Origin: an uncultured Prevotellaceae bacterium
GTDB taxonomy: Bacteria > Bacteroidota > Bacteroidia > Bacteroidales > Bacteroidaceae
Direction of reading: 5' to 3'
Assembly (NCBI GenBank): GCA_902794405.1
Contig: CADBHI010000050.1
Coordinates: 1 to 43,778 of the forward strand
Length of the DNA stretch: 43,778 nucleotides
Part shown: positions 26,605 through 37,347 of the stretch, one piece after another
Layout: each line of letters opens with the position of its first letter
How positions within the stretch are numbered: position 1 is the stretch's first letter
Made by a program: the position numbers and the translations under genes
The notes under the pieces: generated by a model
The model's database searches: none
What the model saw: only the letters and a program-made list of their open reading frames with translations
Told to the model about the DNA's origin: nothing

Positions 26605-26678
26605 AGCCTCTTGTCGGATTCGAACCAACGACCCCGAGATTACAAATCACGTGCTCTGGCCAACTGAGCTAAAGAGGC
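26605..26678 (-). tRNA. tRNA-Thr (anticodon TGT)
   Basis: A 74-base cloverleaf: acceptor GCCTCTT with AAGAGGC, D arm TAGCTCAGTTGGCCAGAGC, anticodon loop TTTGTAA with TGT, and T arm containing GGTTCGAATCC. The anticodon stem has one U-U mismatch. The discriminator base is U and CCA is not encoded. It lies four bases after the SRP RNA and is probably cut from the same transcript. Confidence 0.93.
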
Positions 26679-26682
26679 GGGT

Positions 26683-26778
26683 GGGCAAGCTTACTGTATC
26701 GCGCCGCTACAACCAAGTACCTTTGCTACGTTCCCGTCCTGGAGGGTTCCGAGGGAGCTGGCCGTACAGGACTTGCCC
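26683..26778 (-). ncRNA. ffs: Signal recognition particle RNA (small, 4.5S-like)
   Basis: A hairpin RNA of about 96 bases: GGGCAAG at the 5' end pairs with CTTGCCC at the 3' end, and CTGTA with TACAG just inside. The apical part contains CCAGGACGGGAACGTAGCAA, matching the conserved SRP domain IV symmetric/asymmetric loop pattern (in E. coli TCAGGTCCGGAAGGAAGCAG). It binds Ffh and targets ribosome-nascent chains to the membrane. A promoter box lies just upstream (26800-26807) and tRNA-Thr follows. The exact ends are inferred from pairing. Confidence 0.85.
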
Positions 26779-26799
26779 GTTTTGCTTGAAAAGCGGGTG

Positions 26800-26807
26800 C
26801 AAAGGTA
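26800..26807 (-). promoter_or_regulatory. Promoter -7 box (TACCTTTG) for the SRP RNA - tRNA-Thr unit
   Basis: The minus strand reads TACCTTTGC, about 20 bases before the first paired base of the SRP RNA. Confidence 0.75.
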
Positions 26808-26903
26808 AGCATTTTAAGTGAGATTTGAATAGTAGTCACAGAGAAATCAGCACAATTTAACGTATTTTAGTTATCGAGGTTTGGTAATATGGCTCCTTTT
26901 GTC

Positions 26904-26911
26904 TACTTTTG
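26904..26911 (+). promoter_or_regulatory. Promoter with -33 and -7 boxes for the AlaX-like gene
   Basis: TACTTTTG with TTTG at 26880-26883, 20 bases upstream; the ATG at 26944 is 32 bases downstream of the box. Confidence 0.75.
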
Positions 26912-26943
26912 TATCGAAATAAGCAAGAAATACTCGAATATTC

Positions 26944-27411
26944 ATGTCGATTAACTACGACAATTTTGAAGAGCGTGAGGTGTCCTTTCCGCCTGCACAT
27001 ACAGCGGAGCACCTTTTGAACCAGACAATGATACGGTTGTTTGGGTGCGAAAGGTCATACAATGCCCATGTGGAGCGGAAGAAGAGTAAGATGAGTTTTT
27101 ATCTTGACCATAAGCCATCGCGCCAGGAAGAAAAAGAGATAGAGCGCCGCATGAATGAGTTGATAGAAGAGAACCTTCCTGTCACCTTCTCTTTTGTGAG
27201 CCGTGATGATATGCCTGAGGAATTTTCTGGCTCACGATTGCCAGAAGATGCAACGGATTTGATTCGACTGGTAAGTATTGGCGACTACGACGTATGTCCC
27301 TGCAATGGGAAACACGTGAGGTCCACGGGGCAGATCGGACGTTTTGAAATGCTTGGTACCAATTGGGACGAGATGGAACGCTCGTTTCGAGTACGTTTCA
27401 AGATTGTCTGA
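26944..27411 (+). CDS. Free-standing AlaX-like aminoacyl-tRNA editing domain
   Basis: A 155-residue protein with the zinc site of the second additional domain of alanyl- and threonyl-tRNA synthetases: HxxxH as HTAEH (His19, His23) and CxxxH as CNGKH (Cys120, His124), the latter in VCPCNGKHVRSTGQIG. Free-standing AlaX proteins remove wrongly attached Ser or Gly from tRNA-Ala; other members of the superfamily edit Ser-tRNA-Thr, so the substrate is open. No synthetase domain is attached. It is divergent from the SRP RNA - tRNA-Thr unit and has its own promoter. A tandem GTPase or hydrolase partner is not seen. Confidence 0.82.
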   Translation: MSINYDNFEEREVSFPPAHTAEHLLNQTMIRLFGCERSYNAHVERKKSKMSFYLDHKPSRQEEKEIERRMNELIEENLPVTFSFVSRDDMPEEFSGSRLPEDATDLIRLVSIGDYDVCPCNGKHVRSTGQIGRFEMLGTNWDEMERSFRVRFKIV

Positions 27412-27417
27412 AAGGTC

Positions 27418-28479
27418 CTAAAGCTTTAACTTCATGAAGACCGGATAGTGGTCAGAATAGCTGAAGTCTTCTTTGTAATAGGTCAGGCCTTCCATTGAAT
27501 CGTCATGGAAGATGTAGTCAATCCTGAACATCTTTTTACCACGATAGGTATACATCCAGCCACTACCGCATTCCTTGAAACCATCTGTCAGGTCGCCAAG
27601 CATCGTTTTGTAGGTATAGGAGTAGGGCACATCGTTAAAGTCACCACAGACAATCAGCGACTGGTTCTTTTTCAGCCCCTTCTGAGCTTCAGAGGTGACA
27701 GTTTCGGCCTGATAGCCTCTAACCACCATACCAGAGGTGTAATTTCCGTAGATGAGTTTTAACAGAGCATTGCTTTTGATGTCTGCACCAGGTAATTTTT
27801 GCTTGGCGGCTTTACTCAATGTACGGTTAACGCCAGTGGATTCCAAGTGGACGTTTACAACGCGGATGAGCTTTCCATCTACATCCACATCAGCCCACAT
27901 GGCACTTTGGTTGCTGTCGAAGGATATCTTCTTATGCTTTTTAATAGGGTAGCGGCTATATATAACCATATCACCCTGTCCAACAGCCATGTGCGGGAAG
28001 AATTCCTTGTAGCTGTCAGAGTTGCGCTTGTCACCGCTTGCCTCATTATACTCCTGCATACAGAGAATGTCGACTTTCTTCTTCTTCATCTGAGCCAGGA
28101 TGTCTTGCGCAATAAAGCCCGTTGTTTCGCGGTTGAACATGGCTACGTTATATGAGGCAATCGTGAGCCCCTTTTCTTTGTCGTCCTCAGCGCCTTGGAT
28201 ACCAATTTGGAAGATAGTTCCAATATAAGGGATACAACAAAGAAGTGTAATGAATGGAATGACTGACCAATGCCAACGACGCCGTGCAAGCCAGTATACC
28301 AAAAATATGAAATCAGCTACGACAAGAAGGGGTAGCGCATATACCATCATTGCTCTGGCTGTATTGCCGCCGGGAGGAACATTGCCTCCGAAGATGCCGA
28401 CAAAAGTGAATACAGCCACAATAAAGGTGGCAACAAGTAGCAGGAATGAACAATATTTAAAAAAAGCAAGTTTTCCCAT
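27418..28479 (-). CDS. Endonuclease/exonuclease/phosphatase (EEP) family membrane protein
   Basis: A 353-residue protein with three N-terminal membrane helices (about 8-30, 42-63 and 72-92) and an EEP-fold catalytic domain from about 105. Motifs in order: TIASYNVAMFN, DILCMQEYNE (catalytic Glu), RVVNVHLEST, IVCGDFNDVPYSYTYK, and the terminal FSYSDHYPVFMKL. The fold cuts phosphodiesters in nucleic acids, phospholipids or inositol phosphates; no substrate is fixed by sequence. It starts 12 bases after the stop of the hybrid kinase gene and is presumably co-transcribed with it. Confidence 0.85.
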   Translation of the reverse strand: MGKLAFFKYCSFLLLVATFIVAVFTFVGIFGGNVPPGGNTARAMMVYALPLLVVADFIFLVYWLARRRWHWSVIPFITLLCCIPYIGTIFQIGIQGAEDDKEKGLTIASYNVAMFNRETTGFIAQDILAQMKKKKVDILCMQEYNEASGDKRNSDSYKEFFPHMAVGQGDMVIYSRYPIKKHKKISFDSNQSAMWADVDVDGKLIRVVNVHLESTGVNRTLSKAAKQKLPGADIKSNALLKLIYGNYTSGMVVRGYQAETVTSEAQKGLKKNQSLIVCGDFNDVPYSYTYKTMLGDLTDGFKECGSGWMYTYRGKKMFRIDYIFHDDSMEGLTYYKEDFSYSDHYPVFMKLKL

Positions 28480-28491
28480 GGAAAAGACTCC

Positions 28492-29757
28492 TTATTTATT
28501 TATGTATCTTGAACAGATTTCTATCAGGTCCTCTACGCGGAACGGCTTTGCCATGAACTCATCACATCCAGCAGCCTTGGCTTCCCTGATGTTTTCGTCA
28601 AAAGCATAAGCGCTCAATGCTATGATAGGAACTTCGTGGTTAACCTCTTTGATAATGCGAGTAGCGTCTAAACCGTCCATCTCTGGCATTCTGATATCCA
28701 TCAGAATCAGGTCCGGATGTTCGTCCTCGTTGATGGTTACAGCTTCTATTCCGTTACGTGCACGAAGCAACCTATAACGTTTCTGTAACACAATGCGTAC
28801 CAATTCGTAATTACTCTCCTCGTCTTCAGCCACCAGTATGGTCTTCATGTTTGATTCGTCAAGGCGACCTGTTCCTGTCACGTTCAATGTCCGTACATTA
28901 GTTGTTGTAGCTGTACGGTTGCTGGTTGACAATCCACCAATTGAACCATGGAAAGGCAATGTAAAGGTGAAGGTGGAGCCTTCTCCAAGTACCGAGTTGA
29001 CATGTATTTCACCTTCCATCTTTTCGACAATGATACGGCATAATGCCAATCCCAATCCATAACCCTTACGGTTTTCGGCATCCTTAGATGCATAGGTTTC
29101 AAAGATGTGATCAATGAATTCTGGTTCAATGCCAGAACCTGTATCCTTGACGAAGAAAGATATGCGTGCGCCGTCCTCAATGATTTCGTAGCCAAAGGTA
29201 ATGCTTCCCTTGGTTGTATGTTTCAAGGCGTTGCTGATGAGATTTGACAAGACCTGTGTCAAACGGTTCTCGTCAGTATTCATTGTGATGGCAAGATTGG
29301 GCTTTGTCCATTCCAGCACAACTGTATCAGGACAACGGAACTTGAACAACTGCTTGATGCCCTTGCAGAAGGTCTCAAGGTTGACGGGGGCTTTCTTGAT
29401 CGTGATTTCGCCAGACTCTACACGCGACAAATCGAGAATCTCATTGATGAGACTCATCAGGCGGTTGTTGTTGCTCTCAATGATTTCGAGGTATTTCATG
29501 CGCTCTTCAGGGGAATCAGTCTCGGCTATGACGCGTGAAAAACCTTCAATGGCATTCAACGGAGTTCGGATTTCATGGCTCATGTTAGCTAAGAAGAGAG
29601 ACTTCATCTTACTGGCCTTTTCAGCCTTGGATGCCTTCTCTTCATATTCCTTTAGCTTCAGATTTGCTGCCTCAAGTTGCTCGTTGGCTATAATCAGTTT
29701 CCTGTTCGCCTCCGTAAACTTTTGCATCAAAATCTCTCTTTCATCTTGAGTCATCAT
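28492..29757 (-). CDS. Soluble hybrid histidine kinase - response regulator without sensor domain
   Basis: A 421-residue protein. Residues 1-50 are a charged coiled coil. HisKA follows with the phospho-acceptor His61 in MSHEIRTPLNA. The ATPase domain has the N box (NLISNALKHT, about 169-178), DTGSGI (G1) and GYGLGLALC (G2). A receiver domain starts at about 305 (ILVAEDEESN) with the phosphorylated Asp354 in LILMDIRMPEMDG and Lys in FMAKPF. No membrane helix, PAS or other sensor is present, so input must come from a partner or from the coiled coil; there is no output domain either. It is tightly linked to the EEP gene. Confidence 0.93.
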   Translation of the reverse strand: MMTQDEREILMQKFTEANRKLIIANEQLEAANLKLKEYEEKASKAEKASKMKSLFLANMSHEIRTPLNAIEGFSRVIAETDSPEERMKYLEIIESNNNRLMSLINEILDLSRVESGEITIKKAPVNLETFCKGIKQLFKFRCPDTVVLEWTKPNLAITMNTDENRLTQVLSNLISNALKHTTKGSITFGYEIIEDGARISFFVKDTGSGIEPEFIDHIFETYASKDAENRKGYGLGLALCRIIVEKMEGEIHVNSVLGEGSTFTFTLPFHGSIGGLSTSNRTATTTNVRTLNVTGTGRLDESNMKTILVAEDEESNYELVRIVLQKRYRLLRARNGIEAVTINEDEHPDLILMDIRMPEMDGLDATRIIKEVNHEVPIIALSAYAFDENIREAKAAGCDEFMAKPFRVEDLIEICSRYINK

Positions 29758-29779
29758 TCCGATTTTGCATTATCCTTTG

Positions 29780-29787
29780 CAAAGGTA
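29780..29787 (-). promoter_or_regulatory. Promoter -7 box (TACCTTTG) for the kinase-EEP unit
   Basis: The minus strand reads TACCTTTGC, 22 bases before the kinase ATG. Confidence 0.75.
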
Positions 29788-29826
29788 GCATTTTTTTTAT
29801 AAACTACAATAACTTTTGGCTATTTT

Positions 29827-31011
29827 TTATCCTCTTTTAGCTTTTTCCCATGTACCACTTGTGCTATGGCTTCTTAAATAGCTGATGCCGCGAAAAACAT
29901 TAACATTCATAAACAGAAAATAATAGGGCACATACAATAGTCCTCCATGTCGTCCGGTTTTCGTTTGGAGCCAGCCAAGGGCTGCAGCGGCATAGAAGAT
30001 GAGCTGCAGGATACCGATGACAGTATAGATGACCCCTGCGTTCAAGGCAACAAGGGCTATGTTCAGGGGAATGAGTGCCAGCATGGTGAAAGGGGTAATT
30101 GACCAGCGAAGTACGCGATGGCTGATAAACAGGAAGCTGACGACGGGGTATTTCAGCGGATTCATCAATGATCTTAACCACCAGATGCTCTGTAGTCCGC
30201 CTGCAGCAATACGACGTTTACGTTTTGACTCCTCATACATGTTGGCTGAACCGTATTCCATAGCGTAGGCTTTTGAGGTGTAGGCAATGCGATGGCCGTC
30301 CTTCACAATAAGCATTGACATCATGAAGTCATCAAGCAAGGCATTTGTAGGAGCCTCACGGTAATCAGACATTTTGACGGCAAACAACTCGCCTGCCGCA
30401 CCCATGGCCGAGTATAGGTCGCTGTCCCATTGCTTGAGCGTACTTTCATATTTCCAATAGAGGCCTTCGCCCTCAGCTGCAATCTGGTCATTAGTGCGTG
30501 CGGCAACCCTTTTCTCACCAGATACGCAGCTGACGTTAGGTTTCATAAACTGTCTAACAATCTCGCGTATAGCATTGGCATTCAGCATTGTATTCGCGTC
30601 TGTAAAGACAACGTATTCGGCTTTGTTTACCTTCAGGCCATGTTGCATGGCCATTGCCTTTCCCTTTCGTTCAGGAGAGTAAACCAAGGTTACTTCAGGG
30701 TATTGCTTCAGTAGGTCGTTAGAGCCGTCATTGGAACCGTCGGTAACCCACATCACGCAGAACTTGTTTGCAGGATAGTCTATCTGGCGGATGTTCTCCA
30801 TCTTCTCACGAATAATGTCTTCTTCGTTGTAGGCACATATCATGAGGGTGACATCTGGTAGCTGATCGTCATCGGGTAGGATAGGGGCTTGCGAAGTCTT
30901 GCAGAACAATTGCTTTATCAAAACCATCACATATAATAGCATTCCGTACCCAATATAGGTATAGAATACAATGAACAGGCAGATCCAGAATAATACTTTT
31001 AGTGTTACCAT
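29827..31011 (-). CDS. Membrane glycosyltransferase, family 2
   Basis: A 394-residue processive-type GT2. The N-terminal membrane helix is at 5-33. The catalytic domain has VTLMICAYNEED, WVTDGSNDGSND (nucleotide-binding Asp), FTDANTMLN (DxD-like), EGLYWKYE, LLDDFMMSM (catalytic Asp-Asp region) and KRRIAAGGLQSIWW, which replaces the QxxRW of chitin/cellulose synthases. Two to three C-terminal helices (about 293-375) follow. Likely product: an exopolysaccharide or a cell-surface glycan, but it stands alone without a recognisable polysaccharide cluster. Confidence 0.9.
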   Translation of the reverse strand: MVTLKVLFWICLFIVFYTYIGYGMLLYVMVLIKQLFCKTSQAPILPDDDQLPDVTLMICAYNEEDIIREKMENIRQIDYPANKFCVMWVTDGSNDGSNDLLKQYPEVTLVYSPERKGKAMAMQHGLKVNKAEYVVFTDANTMLNANAIREIVRQFMKPNVSCVSGEKRVAARTNDQIAAEGEGLYWKYESTLKQWDSDLYSAMGAAGELFAVKMSDYREAPTNALLDDFMMSMLIVKDGHRIAYTSKAYAMEYGSANMYEESKRKRRIAAGGLQSIWWLRSLMNPLKYPVVSFLFISHRVLRWSITPFTMLALIPLNIALVALNAGVIYTVIGILQLIFYAAAALGWLQTKTGRHGGLLYVPYYFLFMNVNVFRGISYLRSHSTSGTWEKAKRG

Positions 31012-31039
31012 GAGTAGATGATTGCTCTTCTTTCAACTG

Positions 31040-31047
31040 CAAAGAAA
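31040..31047 (-). promoter_or_regulatory. Weak promoter -7 box (TTTCTTTG) for the GT2 gene
   Basis: One mismatch to TAnnTTTG; it lies between the RNase G terminator and the GT2 start. Confidence 0.4.
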
Positions 31048-31071
31048 CAAAAAACATTTGATATGACCAAG

Positions 31072-31102
31072 AAAAAGGGGAACAATTTAAGATGTTCCCC
31101 TT
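31072..31102 (-). terminator. Terminator of the RNase G gene
   Basis: On the minus strand the hairpin GGGGAACA...TGTTCCCC followed by TTTTT starts directly at the stop codon. Confidence 0.88.
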
Positions 31103-32678
31103 ATTTTTTTGTTTCAATCTCCTCTTTCATATCTATGAACTGGCGTTTTTCGTCATAGAATTCATATTGTAGAAAAGCCAGTTTCTGAGAGGGAATGATG
31201 CGTACTCCAAAGCCGTACTTCATCTGCCAGCGGCGCTTCATCGAGATCACTCCCTGATTGATGAAGGCTGCTACGTAGGGGTGTACGTGTAAATAGAATT
31301 TTCGGATGCCTATTTTGTTGACAAGGCGGTCAATCTTGCTCTCTAACTGATCGGTGAAAAGAATAGATGATTTAATCTTTCCAGTTCCGAAACAGGTGGG
31401 ACATTCTTCTTCTACGTTGACATCCATGGCCGGTCGGACTCTCTGACGGGTAATCTGCATCAGTCCGAACTTTGACAGGGGCAGGATGTTGTGTCGTGCA
31501 CGGTCTTTCTGCATATTCTTGCACATGCGTTCGTAGAGCATCTGGCGGTCTTCGGCGAGATTCATGTCCACGAAGTCGACTACGATGATTCCTCCCATGT
31601 CTCGTAGTCGCAACTGGCGGGCAAGCTCGTCTGCAGCTCCCAGATTGGTCTCCAGCGCATTGGCTTCCTGACCGTTTTCCTTTTTAACGCGAGTACCGCT
31701 GTTGACGTCAACCACATGCATAGCCTCTGTATGTTCAATAATAAGGTAGGCTCCATGTTTGTAGTTGACGGTTTTACCGAATCCTGACTTCAACTGCTTC
31801 GTTACGCCATAATTGTCGAAAATAGGTACCGTTCCTGTGTATTGCTTTACGATGTCCTGTTTCTCTGGGGCTATCAGTCCGACGTAATCCTTCACCTGTT
31901 GGAAGATGGCTTCGTCATTAATGTTGATAGCGTCATAGGTCGGATTGAACAAATCTCGTAGCAATGCTACTGCACGGCTTTCTTCCTCAAACACCAATTG
32001 TGGCCGCTGCTGAGTCTTCTGCACTTGGGTAATGGCATCGTCCCAACGCTTGAGTAGGATTTTCATTTCCTGGTCAAGCTCTGCTGCACGCTTTCCTTCT
32101 GCTACCGTTCTGACGATAACTCCGAAGTTCTTGGGCTTGATGCTCTGGATCAATTGCTTCAGTCGGCTGCGTTCCTCGCTTTTTTTGATTTTAGAAGATA
32201 CATTCACTTTATCACCAAAAGGTATCAGCACGATATACCGGCCGGCAAAACTTAGTTCGCAAGTCAAGCGGGGACCTTTAGTGTTGATTGGTTCCTTTAC
32301 GACCTGTACCATGACTTCCTGACCTACCTGAAGTGTGTTCTGAACGGAACCATCTTTGGGAAGGTCGGGTAGTCTTGTCGCTTTCTGAATGGGATAAAGT
32401 TTCTTTCTGTCGCTCTGTACCTGTTTCAGGTATTTCTCATAAGAGCTGAATTGAAGGCCCAAGTCAAGGTAATGCAGAAATGCATCCTTCTCATGCCCTA
32501 CGTCGACAAAGCAGGCGTTCAGTCCAGGCATTAGTTTCCGGACCTTTGCCACGTAGATGTTGCCTACCGAAAACGAAGCTTCGCGGCGTTCGTTCTGATA
32601 TTCCACCAACTGCTTGTCTTCAAGCAGGGCGATGGAAATCTCCTTCGGCTGGACATCAATAATTACTTCACTTGTCAT
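31101..32678 (-). CDS. rng: Ribonuclease G/E family endoribonuclease
   Basis: A 525-residue RNase E/G. An S1-like RNA-binding region follows the first beta strands (GNIYVAKVRKLMPGLNACFVDVG at about 39-61). The catalytic metal Asp residues are in HVVDVNSGTR and GIIVVDFVDM, and the zinc-link motif that holds dimers together is CPTCFGTGK near 434. The length matches RNase G rather than RNase E, with no long C-terminal scaffold. It processes 5S/16S rRNA precursors and degrades mRNA. It is preceded by a terminator and HU, and is probably transcribed alone; no clear -7 box is visible in front of it. Confidence 0.93.
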   Translation of the reverse strand: MTSEVIIDVQPKEISIALLEDKQLVEYQNERREASFSVGNIYVAKVRKLMPGLNACFVDVGHEKDAFLHYLDLGLQFSSYEKYLKQVQSDRKKLYPIQKATRLPDLPKDGSVQNTLQVGQEVMVQVVKEPINTKGPRLTCELSFAGRYIVLIPFGDKVNVSSKIKKSEERSRLKQLIQSIKPKNFGVIVRTVAEGKRAAELDQEMKILLKRWDDAITQVQKTQQRPQLVFEEESRAVALLRDLFNPTYDAININDEAIFQQVKDYVGLIAPEKQDIVKQYTGTVPIFDNYGVTKQLKSGFGKTVNYKHGAYLIIEHTEAMHVVDVNSGTRVKKENGQEANALETNLGAADELARQLRLRDMGGIIVVDFVDMNLAEDRQMLYERMCKNMQKDRARHNILPLSKFGLMQITRQRVRPAMDVNVEEECPTCFGTGKIKSSILFTDQLESKIDRLVNKIGIRKFYLHVHPYVAAFINQGVISMKRRWQMKYGFGVRIIPSQKLAFLQYEFYDEKRQFIDMKEEIETKK

Positions 32679-32708
32679 TCTTTGGGTGTTAGCTTGGGTT
32701 ATAATTTC

Positions 32709-32748
32709 AAAAAGGGGTGTGGCTCGTCATTGACGTTGCCACACTCCC
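32709..32748 (-). terminator. Terminator after the 29-residue protein gene
   Basis: Minus strand: GGGAGTGTGGC pairs with GCCACACCCC with one bulge, an inner CGTC/GACG stem lies inside, and TTTTT follows. Confidence 0.8.
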
Positions 32749-32771
32749 TTCATTTCTTTATCGCATAGAGC

Positions 32772-32861
32772 TTACTTGCTCTTATGGCGATTCTTGCGCA
32801 ATCTCTTCTTACGCTTGTGAGTTGCCATCTTGTGGCCCTTCTTTTTCTTTCCGTTTGGCAT
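32772..32861 (-). CDS. 29-residue very basic protein, AURKAIP1/COX24-like
   Basis: The ATG frame reads MPNGKKKKGHKMATHKRKKR and ends RLRKNRHKSK; more than half of the residues are Lys, Arg or His. The HKRKKRLRKNRHK segment matches the short AURKAIP1/COX24 domain, found in the mitochondrial small-subunit protein mS38 and in small proteins of Bacteroidetes, so a ribosome-bound role is plausible but inferred. It lies 35 bases downstream of HU on the same strand and is followed by a terminator, so the two likely form one unit. It is too short for most gene callers. Confidence 0.75.
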   Translation of the reverse strand: MPNGKKKKGHKMATHKRKKRLRKNRHKSK

Positions 32862-32896
32862 AATTGTTTAATGTTTTATGAATGATTTACTTCTGT

Positions 32897-33172
32897 TTAC
32901 TTCATCTTCGCAATGAAACTCTTGGCGGGCTTGAATGCAGGGAAGTCGTGTGCGTCGATTACAAGAGTCGTGTTCTTTGATATGTTACGAGCAGTCTTCT
33001 GGGCGCGATGCTTCACAATGAAACTACCAAAACCGCGCAGATAGACATTCTCCTTGTTCGAAGCCAAACTCTCTCTGATTTCTTCCATAAATGCCTCAAC
33101 GGTTGCGGTCACGTCCTTTCTGGCAATTCCCGTTTCTTCGGAGATTTTGTTAATGATATCAGCCTTTGTCAT
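32897..33172 (-). CDS. HU/IHF family DNA-binding protein
   Basis: A 91-residue histone-like protein: helices from MTKADIINKISEETGIARKDV, the NVYLRGFGSF strand with FGSF signature (about 43-52), then the DNA-clamping arm (KHRAQKTARNISKNTT) that in HU carries a Pro at its tip, and FKPAKSFIAKM at the end. Arm residues are typical except that the usual NPQT-like tip is replaced by NISKNT. It bends and compacts DNA. It has its own promoter at 33230-33237 and is followed by the 29-residue gene. Confidence 0.92.
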   Translation of the reverse strand: MTKADIINKISEETGIARKDVTATVEAFMEEIRESLASNKENVYLRGFGSFIVKHRAQKTARNISKNTTLVIDAHDFPAFKPAKSFIAKMK

Positions 33173-33229
33173 GTCTGTAATTCTTTAATAATTTTGACGT
33201 TATTCGATGCTATTTTCGATTTGGGACTG

Positions 33230-33237
33230 CAAAGATA
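33230..33237 (-). promoter_or_regulatory. Promoter -7 box (TATCTTTG) for the HU unit
   Basis: The minus strand reads TATCTTTGC, leaving a leader of about 55 bases before the HU ATG. Confidence 0.75.
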
Positions 33238-33338
33238 CTGTTTTTCAGCGAGATAAGGAAATTTTCTTGAGACTTTTTTTGTTTTTTCTTCATTTTTCTG
33301 ATTCAGTCCCTATAATTTAATAAGGAACGCGCGCGAAC

Positions 33339-33776
33339 TTACACAGGAATCTTGTCTATTCGCTTTTGATGGCGTCCACCCTCAAACTCCGTGGTGAAAT
33401 ATTCATCCATAATCTTTCGGGCCATCTCTTCGTCAATAAAACGACCAGGCATCACCAGCACGTTGGCATTGTTGTGCTGACGAATCAAATGGGCAATCTC
33501 TGGAATCCAGCACAATCCAGCACGGATGGACTGGTGTTTGTTCAGGGTCATATTAATACCCTCGCCACTACCACAGATGGCAATGCCAGGATAGGCCTCA
33601 CCAGCCTCAATACCCTTGGCCAATGCATGGCCGAAGTCACTATAGTCGCATGAGTCCTCTGTGTATGTTCCATAATCCACGTAAGGATATCCCTTTTCCT
33701 CAAGATATTTCTTCACGAATTGTTTTAATGCAAAACCAGCATGGTCGCTGGCGATGCCTACTGTCTGTACTTTCAT
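33339..33776 (-). CDS. rpiB: Ribose-5-phosphate isomerase B
   Basis: A 145-residue RpiB/LacA-type isomerase that interconverts ribose 5-phosphate and ribulose 5-phosphate in the pentose phosphate pathway. Landmarks: IASDHAGF (residues 8-15), the active-site ICGSGEGINM (about 67-76) with the catalytic Cys, and the phosphate-binding HNNANVLVMPGR segment. In most RpiB the loop is CGTGIG or CGSGNG; the Glu after CGSG is a mild change. The gene lies downstream of secA with a gap of 83 bases; a weak -7 box variant (TATCTTAG, 33815-33822) is in the gap. Confidence 0.93.
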   Translation of the reverse strand: MKVQTVGIASDHAGFALKQFVKKYLEEKGYPYVDYGTYTEDSCDYSDFGHALAKGIEAGEAYPGIAICGSGEGINMTLNKHQSIRAGLCWIPEIAHLIRQHNNANVLVMPGRFIDEEMARKIMDEYFTTEFEGGRHQKRIDKIPV

Positions 33777-33859
33777 AATCTTCTCTTTTATTTCGTTTTG
33801 GTTTTATTGGTGCTAAGATACGAATAAGTGTGTAAACTTCAAAATTTTAAGTCGGAAAT

Positions 33860-37249
<3,390 letters not shown>

Positions 37250-37289
37250 ATCTTTGTTTTTTTGTTATTTCGTTTTGTTATTTTTGTTG

Positions 37290-37337
37290 TTATTTCGTTA
37301 TTTCGGTATGACGTTATTTCGGTATGTCGTTTTAACG
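37290..37337 (-). repeat. Tandem octamer array in the secA leader
   Basis: On the minus strand six 8-bp units are in exact phase: CGTTAAAA, CGACATAC, CGAAATAA, CGTCATAC, CGAAATAA twice. After 17 A-rich bases there is a further CGAAATAA and then the secA ATG. CGTCATAC and CGAAATAA are shared with the atpH-atpA array. Confidence 0.88.
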
Positions 37338-37347
37338 GGATGTCATT

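Noticed and set aside
26564-26821. 85-codon plus-strand frame near nrdG
   Set aside because: It covers the tRNA-Thr and SRP RNA genes on the other strand.
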